Counted from the stretch's first letter, positions 1 to 8,976 are shown. The stretch is 64,000 nt of DNA from Amycolatopsis taiwanensis DSM 45107 (GCF_000519205.1 NZ_JAFB01000025.1:66134-130133), one strand, 5' to 3'. The notes: a model not told the origin generated them from the sequence alone. Numbers and translations: made by a program.

Positions 1-60
1 CACCGGCCGGCCCAGCACATCGACGATGTGTGCCCCGACGCACACGACCTTTGGGCTCAC
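1..60 (-). CDS. PfkB-family sugar kinase, N-terminal 20 codons only
   Basis: Only the first 20 codons lie inside the window; the gene runs off the left edge. The GTG start at 60 overlaps the aldolase stop (GTGA, 57-60), so it is the distal gene of the transporter/aldolase operon. The visible start, MSPKVVCVGAHIVDVLGRP, resembles the first beta strand and substrate loop of PfkB/ribokinase-type kinases (VGxxxxDxxGRP). If so, it would phosphorylate a sugar or polyol entering the pathway. The family call rests on this short stretch and the context of a neighbouring aldolase, so it is tentative. Confidence 0.55.
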   Translation of the reverse strand, partial: MSPKVVCVGAHIVDVLGRPV

Positions 61-701
61 CGGACTGCCCTTTCCGCTTTCCGCCGGGTGACAGCGGTGA
101 GTTCGGTGTCGGTGAGAACGCGCGGAGTGCCCAGGTTGTGGGCCTGAATGTGCAGGGCGCACAACCATTCGAGGAGCCGCGCACGGTCGTAGGCCTGGTC
201 GAGGGTGTTGCCGTGGGCAACGGCCCCATGGTTCTGCATCAAGGCCGCATTGCGTCCTTCGAGCGCGGTGCAGACCGATTCGGCGAGTCCGGGGGTGCCG
301 AACGTCGCGTAGGAGGCGACCCGGGTGGGGCCACCGAGTTGCAGCGCGTAGTAGTGCAGGGGCGGGAGTTCGGTGACCACGGTGGAGACCGCGGCGCTGT
401 GGAGTCCGTGGTGGTGCACCACGGCACCAGTGCCGGTGTCCCGGTAGATGGCGAGGTGCATCGGAGTTTCGGAGGATGGCGCCGGCGTGTTCAGGGCCGG
501 GAGCGGTTCGCCCGCCAGATCGACTACACAGACGTCGTTCGCGCTCACCAGGTGATAGGGAACGCCAGACGGCGAGATGGCGACCAGATCCCCGACCCGG
601 ATGCTGATGTTGCCCGCCGTTCCCTGGACCAGTCCGTCGCCGATCAGCCGACGCCCCGCCTCGGCGACCTGCTCGCGTGCCATTTCGAGTTCGGCGTTCA
701 C
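57..701 (-). CDS. Class II aldolase/adducin-family protein
   Basis: A 214-aa protein of the class II (zinc) sugar-phosphate aldolase/epimerase family (FucA, AraD type). The sequence shows GTAGNIS near residue 28, an SSE segment around residue 77 with the likely catalytic acid, zinc-type histidines in VVHHHGLHS (about 95-102) and a C-terminal MQNHG. The length is normal. GTG at 701 was chosen because it forms a GTGA overlap with the upstream ATPase gene; ATG at 683 is the alternative. Family members cleave or epimerise phosphorylated ketoses. Next to a PfkB kinase and a split transketolase it probably acts on a phosphorylated C4-C6 intermediate; the substrate is unknown. Confidence 0.85.
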   Translation of the reverse strand: MNAELEMAREQVAEAGRRLIGDGLVQGTAGNISIRVGDLVAISPSGVPYHLVSANDVCVVDLAGEPLPALNTPAPSSETPMHLAIYRDTGTGAVVHHHGLHSAAVSTVVTELPPLHYYALQLGGPTRVASYATFGTPGLAESVCTALEGRNAALMQNHGAVAHGNTLDQAYDRARLLEWLCALHIQAHNLGTPRVLTDTELTAVTRRKAERAVR

Positions 702-1843
702 CGGGCACTCCCCGCAGGCGAGGTCAGCACCGGAGGTTCGGTTTCGCTGGGTTCGCCTTCGCCGGGCACGAGCACTCCGGCTTCGGCCGGCCAGTGCACC
801 TCGATCCGCTGTCCGATCGTCACCGGGGCGGCCGGACCGGCGGCGCCGTCTCGTATCTGGCCGCCGAAGCCGCCGTCGAATTCGACGAGGATCCGGCGGA
901 ACGCTCCCTGATAGATCACGTCGGTCACGGTCGCCGAGAGCACGTTGGCGCCGGGGTCGGCCGGCGGACCGATCCGGAGGCTTTCGGGGCGTACCACGAG
1001 TGCGACCGGTCCCGTCAGGACCTCGCCGCCGGCTCGCAACCGGCACCAGCCGGTGTCGAGGAGACCGTCGCGCGCGTGGCCGGAGAAAACGTTGGAATCT
1101 CCGAGGAAAGTGGCGACGAAGTGCGATGCGGGCTTTTCGTACAGTTCGGCCGGCGTCCCCACCTGCTCGATGTGACCGTCACGGAAGACGGCGATGCGGT
1201 CGGACAGCGCGAGCGCTTCCTCCTGATCGTGGGTGACGAACACGAAGGTGATCCCCAATTCCTTGTGCAGTCTCGCGATCTCGAGTTGGAGGGACTCCCG
1301 CAGCTTCTTGTCCAGAGCGCCCAACGGCTCGTCGAGCAGCAGCGCTCTGGGCTCGAACACGACGGCACGAGCGAGCGCGACCCGTTGCTGCTGCCCGCCC
1401 GACAGCTGGGACGGAAGCCGGCTCCCGTGCTCACCGAGCCGGACGAGGTCCAGCGCCTCGGCCACTCGTCGCGCGATCTCCCGCTTGCCGACCTTTCGCT
1501 GTTTGAGCGGGAAAGCCACGTTGTCCGCAGCCGTCATGTGCGGGAACAGCGCGTAGTTCTGGAAAACCACACCGAGGTTGCGGCGGTGCGGCGGGACCCG
1601 CGCGATGTCGGCGTCACCGAGGAGAATCTGGCCGGCGGTCACGTCCTCGAACCCGGCGATCATGTTCAGCGTGGTGGTCTTGCCCGAGCCGCTGGGGCCG
1701 AGCAGGGTCATGAACTCGCCCGCCTCGATGGTCAGTGCGACGTCGTCTACCGCGGGACGGGTCGCACCACGGTACACTTTGGACAATGCCCGGGTCTCGA
1801 TGCGAGCGCCCGCGCGCTGGTCGCCGGCCGGATCAGCTTTCAC
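698..1843 (-). CDS. ABC transporter ATP-binding protein, PotA/FbpC type
   Basis: A 381-aa ATPase that would power the importer made with the next two genes upstream. Walker A GPSGSGKTT lies near residues 49-57, the Q-loop VFQNY near 93, signature LSGGQQQR near 147 and Walker B ALLLDEP near 167. A C-terminal TOBE-like extension is typical of polyamine, iron and opine/carboxylate importers. It overlaps the upstream permease gene by 11 nt and the downstream aldolase by 4 nt, so the operon is tightly coupled. The PotA-like class suggests a charged or amine-containing ligand, but does not identify it. Confidence 0.93.
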   Translation of the reverse strand: MKADPAGDQRAGARIETRALSKVYRGATRPAVDDVALTIEAGEFMTLLGPSGSGKTTTLNMIAGFEDVTAGQILLGDADIARVPPHRRNLGVVFQNYALFPHMTAADNVAFPLKQRKVGKREIARRVAEALDLVRLGEHGSRLPSQLSGGQQQRVALARAVVFEPRALLLDEPLGALDKKLRESLQLEIARLHKELGITFVFVTHDQEEALALSDRIAVFRDGHIEQVGTPAELYEKPASHFVATFLGDSNVFSGHARDGLLDTGWCRLRAGGEVLTGPVALVVRPESLRIGPPADPGANVLSATVTDVIYQGAFRRILVEFDGGFGGQIRDGAAGPAAPVTIGQRIEVHWPAEAGVLVPGEGEPSETEPPVLTSPAGSAR

Positions 1844-2624
1844 TGGGCTTCCTCCTCGTGATGTTGGCGAGCCCCATCAGGGCGGTCGAGACCACGAGCA
1901 CCACTGTGGACGCCGCCGCGATAGTCGGATCGACCTCGTTGGTCACCGAGGTGAACATGCGGACCGGCAGGGTCTGCAAGGTCGGGGCCTGGATGAACAG
2001 AGAGACGACGACCTCGTCGAACGAGGTGACGAACGCGAACAGGGCACCAGCCAGGACGCCGGGACGGATCAGCGGAAAGGTCACCGTCCGGAACGTCGTC
2101 CACGCCGACGCTCCGAGGCTTGCCGCGGCGCGTTCGAGAGTGCGGTCGAAACCCGCCAGCGCGGCGGTCACGTTGACCGTTACGAAGGGCAGGGCAAGCA
2201 CGGTGTGGGCGGTGATGAAGCCGGTCGGCGTGCCGATCAGACCCCAGCTGAGGAACGCGGCGTACATCGCGACGGCGACGACGATCCCCGGCACGATCAA
2301 CGGCGCCAGGAACAGGCCGTTGATCGCGCCCTTGCCCACGAACCCGGTCCTCGCCAGGCCGAACGCGGCCGTCGTGCCGAGCACGGTGGCCACCGCGGTG
2401 ACGATCAGCGCGATCTGCACCGACGCCAGCAACGCGGTCAGCCAGCTGGGCTCGGTGAAGAACGTGACGTAGTGGCGGATGCTCCACGAATGTGGTGGAA
2501 AGGCGAAGCTGTCCTCGCCGGAGAAACCGAGCGGGATCACGATCAGCGTGGGCACGACGAGCCAGGCCCCGACCAGCACTCCCACCAAGGTCAGCACGAT
2601 GCGCAGACCACGTCCGGTTCTCAT
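1833..2624 (-). CDS. ABC transporter permease, PotC type
   Basis: A 263-aa inner-membrane permease with about six hydrophobic helices, the first at residues 8-30. The binding-protein-dependent transport loop (EAA-like) is seen around ERAAASLGASAW, followed by FPLIRPGV. ATG at 2624 overlaps the stop of the upstream permease (ATGA). An open frame continues upstream of this ATG but has no family similarity there, so it was excluded. It should pair with the 2621-3553 permease as the second half of the translocation channel. Confidence 0.92.
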   Translation of the reverse strand: MRTGRGLRIVLTLVGVLVGAWLVVPTLIVIPLGFSGEDSFAFPPHSWSIRHYVTFFTEPSWLTALLASVQIALIVTAVATVLGTTAAFGLARTGFVGKGAINGLFLAPLIVPGIVVAVAMYAAFLSWGLIGTPTGFITAHTVLALPFVTVNVTAALAGFDRTLERAAASLGASAWTTFRTVTFPLIRPGVLAGALFAFVTSFDEVVVSLFIQAPTLQTLPVRMFTSVTNEVDPTIAAASTVVLVVSTALMGLANITRRKPSES

Positions 2625-3553
2625 ACGGACACGCCTCCCGCCATGCTGGCGCCGGTGGCTGTCTGGGCGCCCTTCCTGCGGGTGGCGAACTGAACGCCAC
2701 CGACGAGGGCGAGCGTCAGCACGAGCAGCGCGACCGCGAGGGCACCGGCGCCACCGAAGTTCACCAGCTGGTTGACCTGCACGGAGATGAACTGCGCGAG
2801 CATCGACTGCTTGGGGGACCCCACAAGCGACGGTGTCACGTAGAAACCGAGTGACAGCACCATGACCAGCGTCGCGCCCGCCGCGACACCGGGCAGGGAG
2901 AGCGGTAGGTAGACCCGCAGGAAAGCGTTGACCGGGCGGGCGCCGAGCGACAGCGCCGCATCGACGAGACGGCGGTCGATCCCGCGCATGGTCGTGTGCA
3001 CGGGAAGGACCATGAACGGCAACATCACCTGCGCCATCGCCAGTGTCACGCCTGCCGCGGTCCCCAGCAGATGGACCTCTCCGCCGCCGAGCGAAGACAG
3101 CAGGAAGTTGACGATCCCGTTGTCCTGCAACAACACCACCCAAGCGAAGGTGCGGGCCATCAGCGAGGTCCACAACGGGATCAGCACGACGCCGAGCAGG
3201 ATCACCCGCCATCGGCGCGGGGAAATCGTCATGAGGTAGGCGTAGGGATAGGCGAAGACCAGGCACACCGCCGTCACGATGGCCGCCATGCCGAGCGTGC
3301 GGAGCACGATGGTGACCGCCACCTCGTCGCGAATGATTGCGGTGTAGTTGCCGAACCCGGGCTCCGGGCTGGTCACCGAGAGCCAGAGCAGACGCAGCGC
3401 GGGTACGACGAAGAAAACGGCGAGTACCACCAACGCCGGTACCACCAGCAGCAACCCGGCGCGGCCCCAGAACCGGCGGCCACCGGCCCGGGGCGTGGAC
3501 GTTCGCCGACGAGGGGTGCGGGCTGCGGTGTGAGGCGGGGAAATCACGGACAT
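2621..3553 (-). CDS. ABC transporter permease, PotB type
   Basis: A 310-aa permease with a basic cytoplasmic N-terminus (residues 1-30), a first membrane helix at about 31-55 and five more helices. The EAA-type loop is VDAALSLGARPVNAF. It is the first gene of the minus-strand arm, and a palindromic TTTCA-N5-TGAAA site lies 67 bp upstream. The length is usual for PotB-like subunits. With the PotC-like permease, PotA-like ATPase and the divergently encoded lipoprotein it completes a full ABC importer. Confidence 0.92.
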   Translation of the reverse strand: MSVISPPHTAARTPRRRTSTPRAGGRRFWGRAGLLLVVPALVVLAVFFVVPALRLLWLSVTSPEPGFGNYTAIIRDEVAVTIVLRTLGMAAIVTAVCLVFAYPYAYLMTISPRRWRVILLGVVLIPLWTSLMARTFAWVVLLQDNGIVNFLLSSLGGGEVHLLGTAAGVTLAMAQVMLPFMVLPVHTTMRGIDRRLVDAALSLGARPVNAFLRVYLPLSLPGVAAGATLVMVLSLGFYVTPSLVGSPKQSMLAQFISVQVNQLVNFGGAGALAVALLVLTLALVGGVQFATRRKGAQTATGASMAGGVSV

Positions 3554-3619
3554 AGGCAGGCCCCTTCCTGGTCGGCGGCTGTGACCTCACCGCGGCCAGA
3601 TCTCGCTAATTGGGACACG

Positions 3620-3634
3620 TTTCACGAAGTGAAA
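3620..3634. promoter_or_regulatory. Palindromic operator candidate 1 (TTTCAC-GAA-GTGAAA)
   Basis: A perfect inverted repeat with 6-bp arms and a 3-bp centre, also readable as TTTCA-N5-TGAAA. It lies 67 bp upstream of the transporter permease operon. The same half-site spacing recurs at 3771-3791 on the side of the divergent gene. Operators of this size and spacing suit IclR-type and some GntR-type regulators, but no matching regulator gene is adjacent. Confidence 0.6.
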
Positions 3635-3724
3635 TCACACAGTGCCTGTCGGACCCCTGGTTGTCAACCCATCAAGACAGCTTTTACGTTCGAGAAACCC
3701 GAAGATCCGGCTGCTTCTTGGGTC

Positions 3725-3752
3725 TTGACGAGCGGCCCGCGTTCATTACATC
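3725..3752 (+). promoter_or_regulatory. Candidate sigma-70-type promoter for the binding-protein operon
   Basis: TTGACG at 3725-3730 is followed after 16 bp by TACATC at 3747-3752. A transcript starting about 7 bp later would begin just before the palindrome at 3771-3791, a position suited to repression. This is a sequence-only prediction; the -10 match is weak. Confidence 0.35.
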
Positions 3753-3770
3753 CTTTCCTTATTGCAAACT

Positions 3771-3791
3771 AGATTTCATATTATGAAATCT
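3771..3791. promoter_or_regulatory. Palindromic operator candidate 2 (21-bp perfect palindrome)
   Basis: AGATTTCATA at 3771-3780 is mirrored exactly by TATGAAATCT at 3782-3791 around a single central T. It contains the same TTTCA-N5-TGAAA core as the site at 3620-3634 and is AT-rich against a GC-rich background. It sits 38-58 bp upstream of the likely lipoprotein start, which suits an operator controlling the plus-strand arm. Confidence 0.72.
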
Positions 3792-3828
3792 TCTCTGTCT
3801 CCCGTCCTAGCGAGTAGAGGTGGTTGCG

Positions 3829-4884
3829 GTGCGGCTCGGAAAACGTCTCGGTACGGCGTTGGCGCTGGCCGGCCTGGTGGGGCTGACAACGACGGCGTGC
3901 TTCGGCACGACCGGAAACTCCGCATCCGGCGGAGCGCAGTCCGTGGTTTTCTCCAACACCGGTGGGGCGCTGGCGGAGGTGTTCAAGCAGAACGCCTACG
4001 CCGACCTCGCCACCAACGGGATCACCGTGTCCGAGGAGTCGCCGAACAACGAGGCGAAGCTGACCGCGATGGTCCAGGGCGGAAAGCCCACGTGGGACGT
4101 CTTCTACGCCACCCCGTACACCGCGATCGGCAAGTGCGGGAAGCTCTTCGAGAAGATCGACTACAGCAAGATCGACACGTCCGGGCTCGACAAGTCGCAG
4201 ATGTCCGACTGTGGCGTGCCGGTGCTGAACTCCTACTTCGTGCTCGTCTACAACAAGGACAAGTACGGCGCGAACCCGCCGACGAGCTGGGCCGATTTTT
4301 ACGACCCCGCGAAGTTCCCCGGCACGCGCGGCATCATGAACTACCCCAAGGATGCCGGCATGGAGACGGCGTTGCTGGCCAGCGGCGTGCCCGCGGACAA
4401 GCTCTACCCGCTGGACTACGACCGGGCCTTCGCGACCCTGGACAAGATCCGGCCGAACCTCAAGTTCTACGACACCGGGGCACAACAGACCCAGGCCCTG
4501 CAGTCGGGTGAGATCGACATGATGCTGGCCTGGCCGGGCCGGGCCTATGACGCCGCCAAGAGCGGTGCGAACCTCGGCGTGGTGTTCAACCAGCCGCTCA
4601 AGTACTTCGACGTGGTGACGATCGTCAAAGGAGCCCAGCATCAGGACCAGGCGTACGCCCTGATCAACGCGCTGATCGGGCAGAAGAACCAGCAGGCCGT
4701 TGTCGACCACATCCCCTACGGCCCGGTCACCTCGCAGGCACATCAGACGAACAACGCGGACATCGATGCCTTCGTCTCGAACGATACGAAGGCCAAGGGC
4801 ACCACCGTCATCCGCGACAACGCGTGGTGGGCGGAAAACCTCGACGAAGCCACGCAGCGCTGGACCAAGTGGGTCAACGGATGA
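3829..4884 (+). CDS. ABC transporter substrate-binding lipoprotein, PotD/family 1 type
   Basis: A 351-aa extracellular binding protein. The basic N-terminus RLGKRLG is followed by a hydrophobic stretch and a lipobox-like LTTTAC with Cys near residue 24, so it is a membrane-anchored lipoprotein. The mature part reads like the polyamine/iron/carboxylate binding-protein family. GTG at 3829 is preferred because AGAGGTGG lies at suitable spacing; an upstream GTG at 3820 is also possible. It overlaps the next gene by ATGA, so uptake and the enzyme genes are co-expressed. It presumably delivers the substrate to the divergently encoded permease/ATPase set. Confidence 0.88.
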   Translation: MRLGKRLGTALALAGLVGLTTTACFGTTGNSASGGAQSVVFSNTGGALAEVFKQNAYADLATNGITVSEESPNNEAKLTAMVQGGKPTWDVFYATPYTAIGKCGKLFEKIDYSKIDTSGLDKSQMSDCGVPVLNSYFVLVYNKDKYGANPPTSWADFYDPAKFPGTRGIMNYPKDAGMETALLASGVPADKLYPLDYDRAFATLDKIRPNLKFYDTGAQQTQALQSGEIDMMLAWPGRAYDAAKSGANLGVVFNQPLKYFDVVTIVKGAQHQDQAYALINALIGQKNQQAVVDHIPYGPVTSQAHQTNNADIDAFVSNDTKAKGTTVIRDNAWWAENLDEATQRWTKWVNG

Positions 4885-7061
4885 GGATCATCGGGTATCC
4901 GGACCGCTTTTCCGTGCGCCCCGGGCAGACGCTCGGTTTCCGGTTGAGTTCCGAGCACCCCGAACTCCGGCCGGAGATCGTCCGCCTGCGGCAGCCCGGC
5001 TCGCCGCGGCATGCGACACCGCTGGTGGAGGAGCCGGTGAAGGCCGACCTGCCCGAGTCGCTGGCAGGACGGTGCCAGCACACCACGTCAGGCTCCTACG
5101 CCGATGCCCGCGTGAACGGCGAACTCGACGAACTCGGGCTGGGCGTGTGGTTTCAGCCGACGCTGCCGGGACCGGACCCGCGCCCGCTGGTCGCCGTGGG
5201 GGCGCTGGTGCTCGAGGTTTCGGCTCGCGGAATCCTTGTCCGGACCGGCGAGCGGGTCATGGCCGGGTTGACGACGCGGATCGAGGAGCGCAACTGGGCG
5301 TTCGTGGCCGCGACCGTCGACCGGTCCGGAGCCGTAGGGCTGTCCCTGCACCGGCCAGGACTCCCGGTGCTCTCCACGTCGGCGCGGTCCGAACCGTTCC
5401 ACCTGGACCGGCCCAGGCTGCTGCTCGGCAGCGACGGGAGGTTCACCGGCGGGCTCGGGCACACGTTCAACGGCAAGCTCGCCCGGCCGGTCCTCGCGGC
5501 GACGGCTTGGCCGGAGAGCACGACCGTCGCGCTCGCGGCCGGGGCCGACCCGCTGAACCTGCTTCCCGCAGCCACCGTCAGCGCGCTCGACCTGGCCGCC
5601 GACCCCGGCGGTACCCGGGTTCCCGACCGCGGCGGCCTCACCGCCGGGGCGCAACTCCGGCAGTTGCCGGGGCGGGGCGTGCCGGGCCCGTTCTGGACCG
5701 GAGCGGAGACCGACTTCCGCCGGGCGCCGGCGGAGTTCGACGCGCTGCACCTGCACGACGACGATCTCGCCGACGCCGGGTGGGAAACCGATCTCGAATG
5801 GACGGTCCCAGCGGAGCTGCCCACCGGCGCGTACGCGCTGAAAGTCACCGCGGGCGAGGACGTCGACCGCATCCCGTTCGTGGTCACCCCGGCCTCGCAC
5901 GACGCTCCCGTCCTGGTTGTGTTGCCGACCTGGACCTACCTGGCATACGCGAACTGGCGCACCTACGCCGAGTACGAGGAGGAGCGGGTCGCCCTCTACG
6001 GCGAGCGCCGCGGCATCGACGAGCGCGATCGATGGCTGGCCGAGCATCCTGAACTCGGCCGCTCGCTGTACGACGTCCACACCGATGGCAGCGGCGTGTT
6101 CTACTCGACCAGCCTGCGCCCGATCCTCAACCTCCGCCCCGACTACTTCACGCCGACCACCCGAGGATTCCGGCACTTCGCCCAGGATCTGCAGCTCCTC
6201 GCGTGGCTCGACGACCGCGGCGAGCGCTACGCGGTCGTCACCGACGACGAGGTGGAACGCGAGGGAAGCGCACTACTCCGCCACTACCGCGTCGTGATCA
6301 CCGGCTCCCATCCCGAGTACTGCTCGGCCGGCATGCTCGACTCCTACCTCGCCTACACCTTCGCCGGCGGGCGCCTGATGTACCTGGGCGGCAACGGTTT
6401 CTACCAGGTCACCGCCCGGCACCCCGGGCACCCCAGCGCGATCGAGATCCGGCGTGGCCATGCCGGCGTCGCGACCTGGGTCTCCGATCCCGGAGAGCAG
6501 CACCTGTCCGCGACCGGCGAACCCGGTGGGCTCTGGCGGCTGCGCGGGCGGGCACCCAACGTCCTGGCCGGCGTCGGGTTCACCGCCCAGGGGCACGACA
6601 AGGCCGGCGGCTACGTCCGCAGCGAAGCGAGCACCGATCCCGCCGTGGCGTGGGTCTTCGACGGGATCGGCGCGGGTGCGGGCGAAGTGTTCGGCGACGA
6701 GGGACCCGGCCTCGGCGGCGCCGCGGGCGACGAGCTCGACCGGGCCGACGTCACCCTGGGCACTCCGCCCGACGCGGTCGTCCTCGCCTCCTCGGTGGGC
6801 CATTCGGAGAGAATCGCGCTTGTTCCCGAGGAAATCGACCACGGATATGCCACGCCACCGCCGGGTGTTCACCCGAAGGTCCGCGCCGACATCGTGCTGT
6901 TGGGCCGGCCCGGGGGCGGGGCCGTCTTCTCGGTGGGTTCCATCGCCTGGTCCACCGCCATGACGCACCAGGGTGGCGACAACGACACCGCACGGATGAC
7001 GGCGAACGTGCTGAACCGCTTCCGGGACGCCACCGGTTCCATCTTCGAGACCACCGACTGA
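4881..7061 (+). CDS. N,N-dimethylformamidase large-subunit-like protein
   Basis: A 726-aa protein resembling the large (beta) subunit of N,N-dimethylformamidase. The N-terminal half (about 1-300) is beta-rich with a LamG/concanavalin-like region. The C-terminal half begins with PVLVVLPTWTYLAYANW, an easily recognised part of this family, and continues through GGRLMYLGGNGFY. Known dimethylformamidase hydrolyses an amide C-N bond using a mononuclear iron bound by two tyrosines and a glutamate; I could not assign those residues here. No small-subunit gene is nearby, so it may act alone on a different amide or amine. ATG at 4881 overlaps the binding-protein stop. Confidence 0.75.
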   Translation: MRIIGYPDRFSVRPGQTLGFRLSSEHPELRPEIVRLRQPGSPRHATPLVEEPVKADLPESLAGRCQHTTSGSYADARVNGELDELGLGVWFQPTLPGPDPRPLVAVGALVLEVSARGILVRTGERVMAGLTTRIEERNWAFVAATVDRSGAVGLSLHRPGLPVLSTSARSEPFHLDRPRLLLGSDGRFTGGLGHTFNGKLARPVLAATAWPESTTVALAAGADPLNLLPAATVSALDLAADPGGTRVPDRGGLTAGAQLRQLPGRGVPGPFWTGAETDFRRAPAEFDALHLHDDDLADAGWETDLEWTVPAELPTGAYALKVTAGEDVDRIPFVVTPASHDAPVLVVLPTWTYLAYANWRTYAEYEEERVALYGERRGIDERDRWLAEHPELGRSLYDVHTDGSGVFYSTSLRPILNLRPDYFTPTTRGFRHFAQDLQLLAWLDDRGERYAVVTDDEVEREGSALLRHYRVVITGSHPEYCSAGMLDSYLAYTFAGGRLMYLGGNGFYQVTARHPGHPSAIEIRRGHAGVATWVSDPGEQHLSATGEPGGLWRLRGRAPNVLAGVGFTAQGHDKAGGYVRSEASTDPAVAWVFDGIGAGAGEVFGDEGPGLGGAAGDELDRADVTLGTPPDAVVLASSVGHSERIALVPEEIDHGYATPPPGVHPKVRADIVLLGRPGGGAVFSVGSIAWSTAMTHQGGDNDTARMTANVLNRFRDATGSIFETTD

Positions 7062-7082
7062 CGACACGATCGGAGACCGACA

Positions 7083-7946
7083 TTGCCTGTCAAGGCCGCT
7101 CCATCGCGAAAGCACCAGCTCAACCAACTCGCAGAGCGGGCGAACTTCGTGCGTACCGAGACGGTGCGTCTCACTCGGATAGCCGGCGCAGGCCACTACA
7201 GCGCCGTGTTTTCCTGCGCTGAGCTGTTCGCCGTGCTGTACTACGCGCAACTCCGGCTGGACCCGGCCCGGCCGGACTGGCCCGAGCGCGACCGGTTCGT
7301 ACTGAGCAAGGGACACGCGGCCATCGGCCTCTACCCCGTGCTCGCGGACCTCGGCTACTTCGACAAGTCCGAATTGGACACTTATACCCGGCTGGGCAGC
7401 CCCTTCGGCGACCATCCCGACATGAAGCGCATCCCGGGCATCGACTTCTCGTCCGGATCGCTGGGCCACGGGCTGTCGGTGTCCGTGGGGATGGCGCTGG
7501 CCGGCCGAATGTCCGAACTGGACTATCGCACCTACTGCCTGCTCGGTGACGGCGAGCTCGCCGAGGGGCAGATCTGGGAGGCCGCGATGTCCGCCGGCCA
7601 CTTCGGACTCGGCAACCTGGTTGCCATCGTCGACGCCAACCAACTCGGCATCGACGGGTTCGTCCGGGACATCATGCCGGCCGAGCCGATCGACGAGCGG
7701 TTCTCGGCCTTTGGCTGGCAGACCCATCGGGTCGACGGCCACGACATCGGCGCCCTGCTGGACCTGTTCGCGGCACTGCCCGATCCCGGTGGGTCGCGGC
7801 CACAGCTGATCGTCGCCGACACGATCAAGGGCAAGGGGGTCGCGCGGATGGAGCTGAGTCCGGACTGGCATGTCGGCAACCTCGTGGGAGCCGACTACGA
7901 CGACGTCATGGCCGAACTGGGCAGCGGGAGCACACATGGCAACTGA
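7083..7946 (+). CDS. Transketolase, N-terminal (TPP-binding) subunit
   Basis: A 287-aa half-transketolase. The TPP/Mg-binding motif appears as GDGELAEGQIWEAA followed by VDANQ near residues 155-190, with HGLSVSVGMALAG before it. The start is TTG at 7083 behind a GGAG-containing leader. It needs the C-terminal partner encoded immediately downstream (11-nt overlap). Split transketolases are often dedicated to special catabolic ketoses rather than to the housekeeping pentose phosphate pathway; that dedication is inferred here from the operon. Confidence 0.92.
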   Translation: MPVKAAPSRKHQLNQLAERANFVRTETVRLTRIAGAGHYSAVFSCAELFAVLYYAQLRLDPARPDWPERDRFVLSKGHAAIGLYPVLADLGYFDKSELDTYTRLGSPFGDHPDMKRIPGIDFSSGSLGHGLSVSVGMALAGRMSELDYRTYCLLGDGELAEGQIWEAAMSAGHFGLGNLVAIVDANQLGIDGFVRDIMPAEPIDERFSAFGWQTHRVDGHDIGALLDLFAALPDPGGSRPQLIVADTIKGKGVARMELSPDWHVGNLVGADYDDVMAELGSGSTHGN

Positions 7947-8976
7947 CACTCAGGATCAGTCCGAGATCTTCAACGGCACGGCGAACGTCGGCCTCAAGGA
8001 CACCCGCTCGGTCGATGGCACCGACACCCGGACGATCCCGGCGTTCGTGTTCGGCGAAGAACTGGCCGACCTCGCCGAACACGACCCACGGATCGTCGTA
8101 CTCACCGCGGACCTGGGTCGGTCCAACCGGGCCCTGGACTTCGCGGCCCGGCACCCCACCCGGTTCGTCAACGTCGGCATAGCCGAAAAGAACATGATCA
8201 CGATCGCCGCGGGCATGGCCTCCTGCGGGTACGTGCCGTTCGCGGCCACCTTCGGCTCGTTCGCCGCGCTGCTGTGCGCCGAGCAGATCCGCACCGACTG
8301 CGCCTACCCGGACCTGCCGGTCCGCGTCGTCGGACACCACTCCGGCATGTCGATGGGGTTCTACGGCACCAGCCACCACAGCCTCGAGGACCTCGGGATG
8401 ATGCGGACCATCGCCGACCTGACGGTGGTCTGCGCGACCGATGCCAACCACCTGCGGGCGCTGTTACGCCTGTCGCTGAACCACCCCGGCGCGATGTATC
8501 TGCGGCTGGGCCGGGGGCGCGACCCCGAGGTCTACGCCGCGGTACCCGAGCTGATCCTGGGGCGTGCGGAAACCGTCCGGGACGGGTCCGACCTCACGAT
8601 CATCGCCACCGGATCGGAAGTGCACCCGGCCGTGCAGGCGGCGGAAATCCTTGCCGCACAAGGGATCTCGTCCCGGGTCGTCGACATGTGGACCATATCG
8701 CCGCTCGACCGGGCAGCCGTGCTCGACGCGGCGGAATCCACCGGCGCCGTCCTCACCGTCGAAGAGGGCAACGTGACCGGCGGTCTCGGCACCGCCGTCG
8801 CGGAGATCCTCCTCGAAGCCGGAGCCCGGGTCCCGTTCCGCCGCCACGGGGTTCCCGACGAGCACGTGCCCGTCGGGCCGCCCGCCGCGCTCTACGCCCA
8901 TTACCGGCTCGACGCGCCCGGCATCGCCGAGGTCGCCCACGAACTGCTCACCTCGACCAAGGGAAAGCAAGCATGA
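7936..8976 (+). CDS. Transketolase, C-terminal subunit
   Basis: A 346-aa partner of the preceding gene, holding the pyrimidine-binding and C-terminal domains. It shows VNVGIAEKNMITIAAGMA with the glutamate that activates TPP, then FAATFGSFAALLCAEQIR and a C-terminal transketolase domain. ATG at 7936 follows a GGGAG ribosome-binding site. Together the two subunits would move a two-carbon ketol unit between a pathway-specific ketose and an aldose acceptor. Confidence 0.92.
   Translation: MATDTQDQSEIFNGTANVGLKDTRSVDGTDTRTIPAFVFGEELADLAEHDPRIVVLTADLGRSNRALDFAARHPTRFVNVGIAEKNMITIAAGMASCGYVPFAATFGSFAALLCAEQIRTDCAYPDLPVRVVGHHSGMSMGFYGTSHHSLEDLGMMRTIADLTVVCATDANHLRALLRLSLNHPGAMYLRLGRGRDPEVYAAVPELILGRAETVRDGSDLTIIATGSEVHPAVQAAEILAAQGISSRVVDMWTISPLDRAAVLDAAESTGAVLTVEEGNVTGGLGTAVAEILLEAGARVPFRRHGVPDEHVPVGPPAALYAHYRLDAPGIAEVAHELLTSTKGKQA

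Noticed and set aside
8274-8972. N-terminal extension of the aminotransferase frame
   Set aside because: The extra 233 codons lie inside the transketolase C-terminal gene in another frame. The proper start at 8973 has an ATGA overlap.
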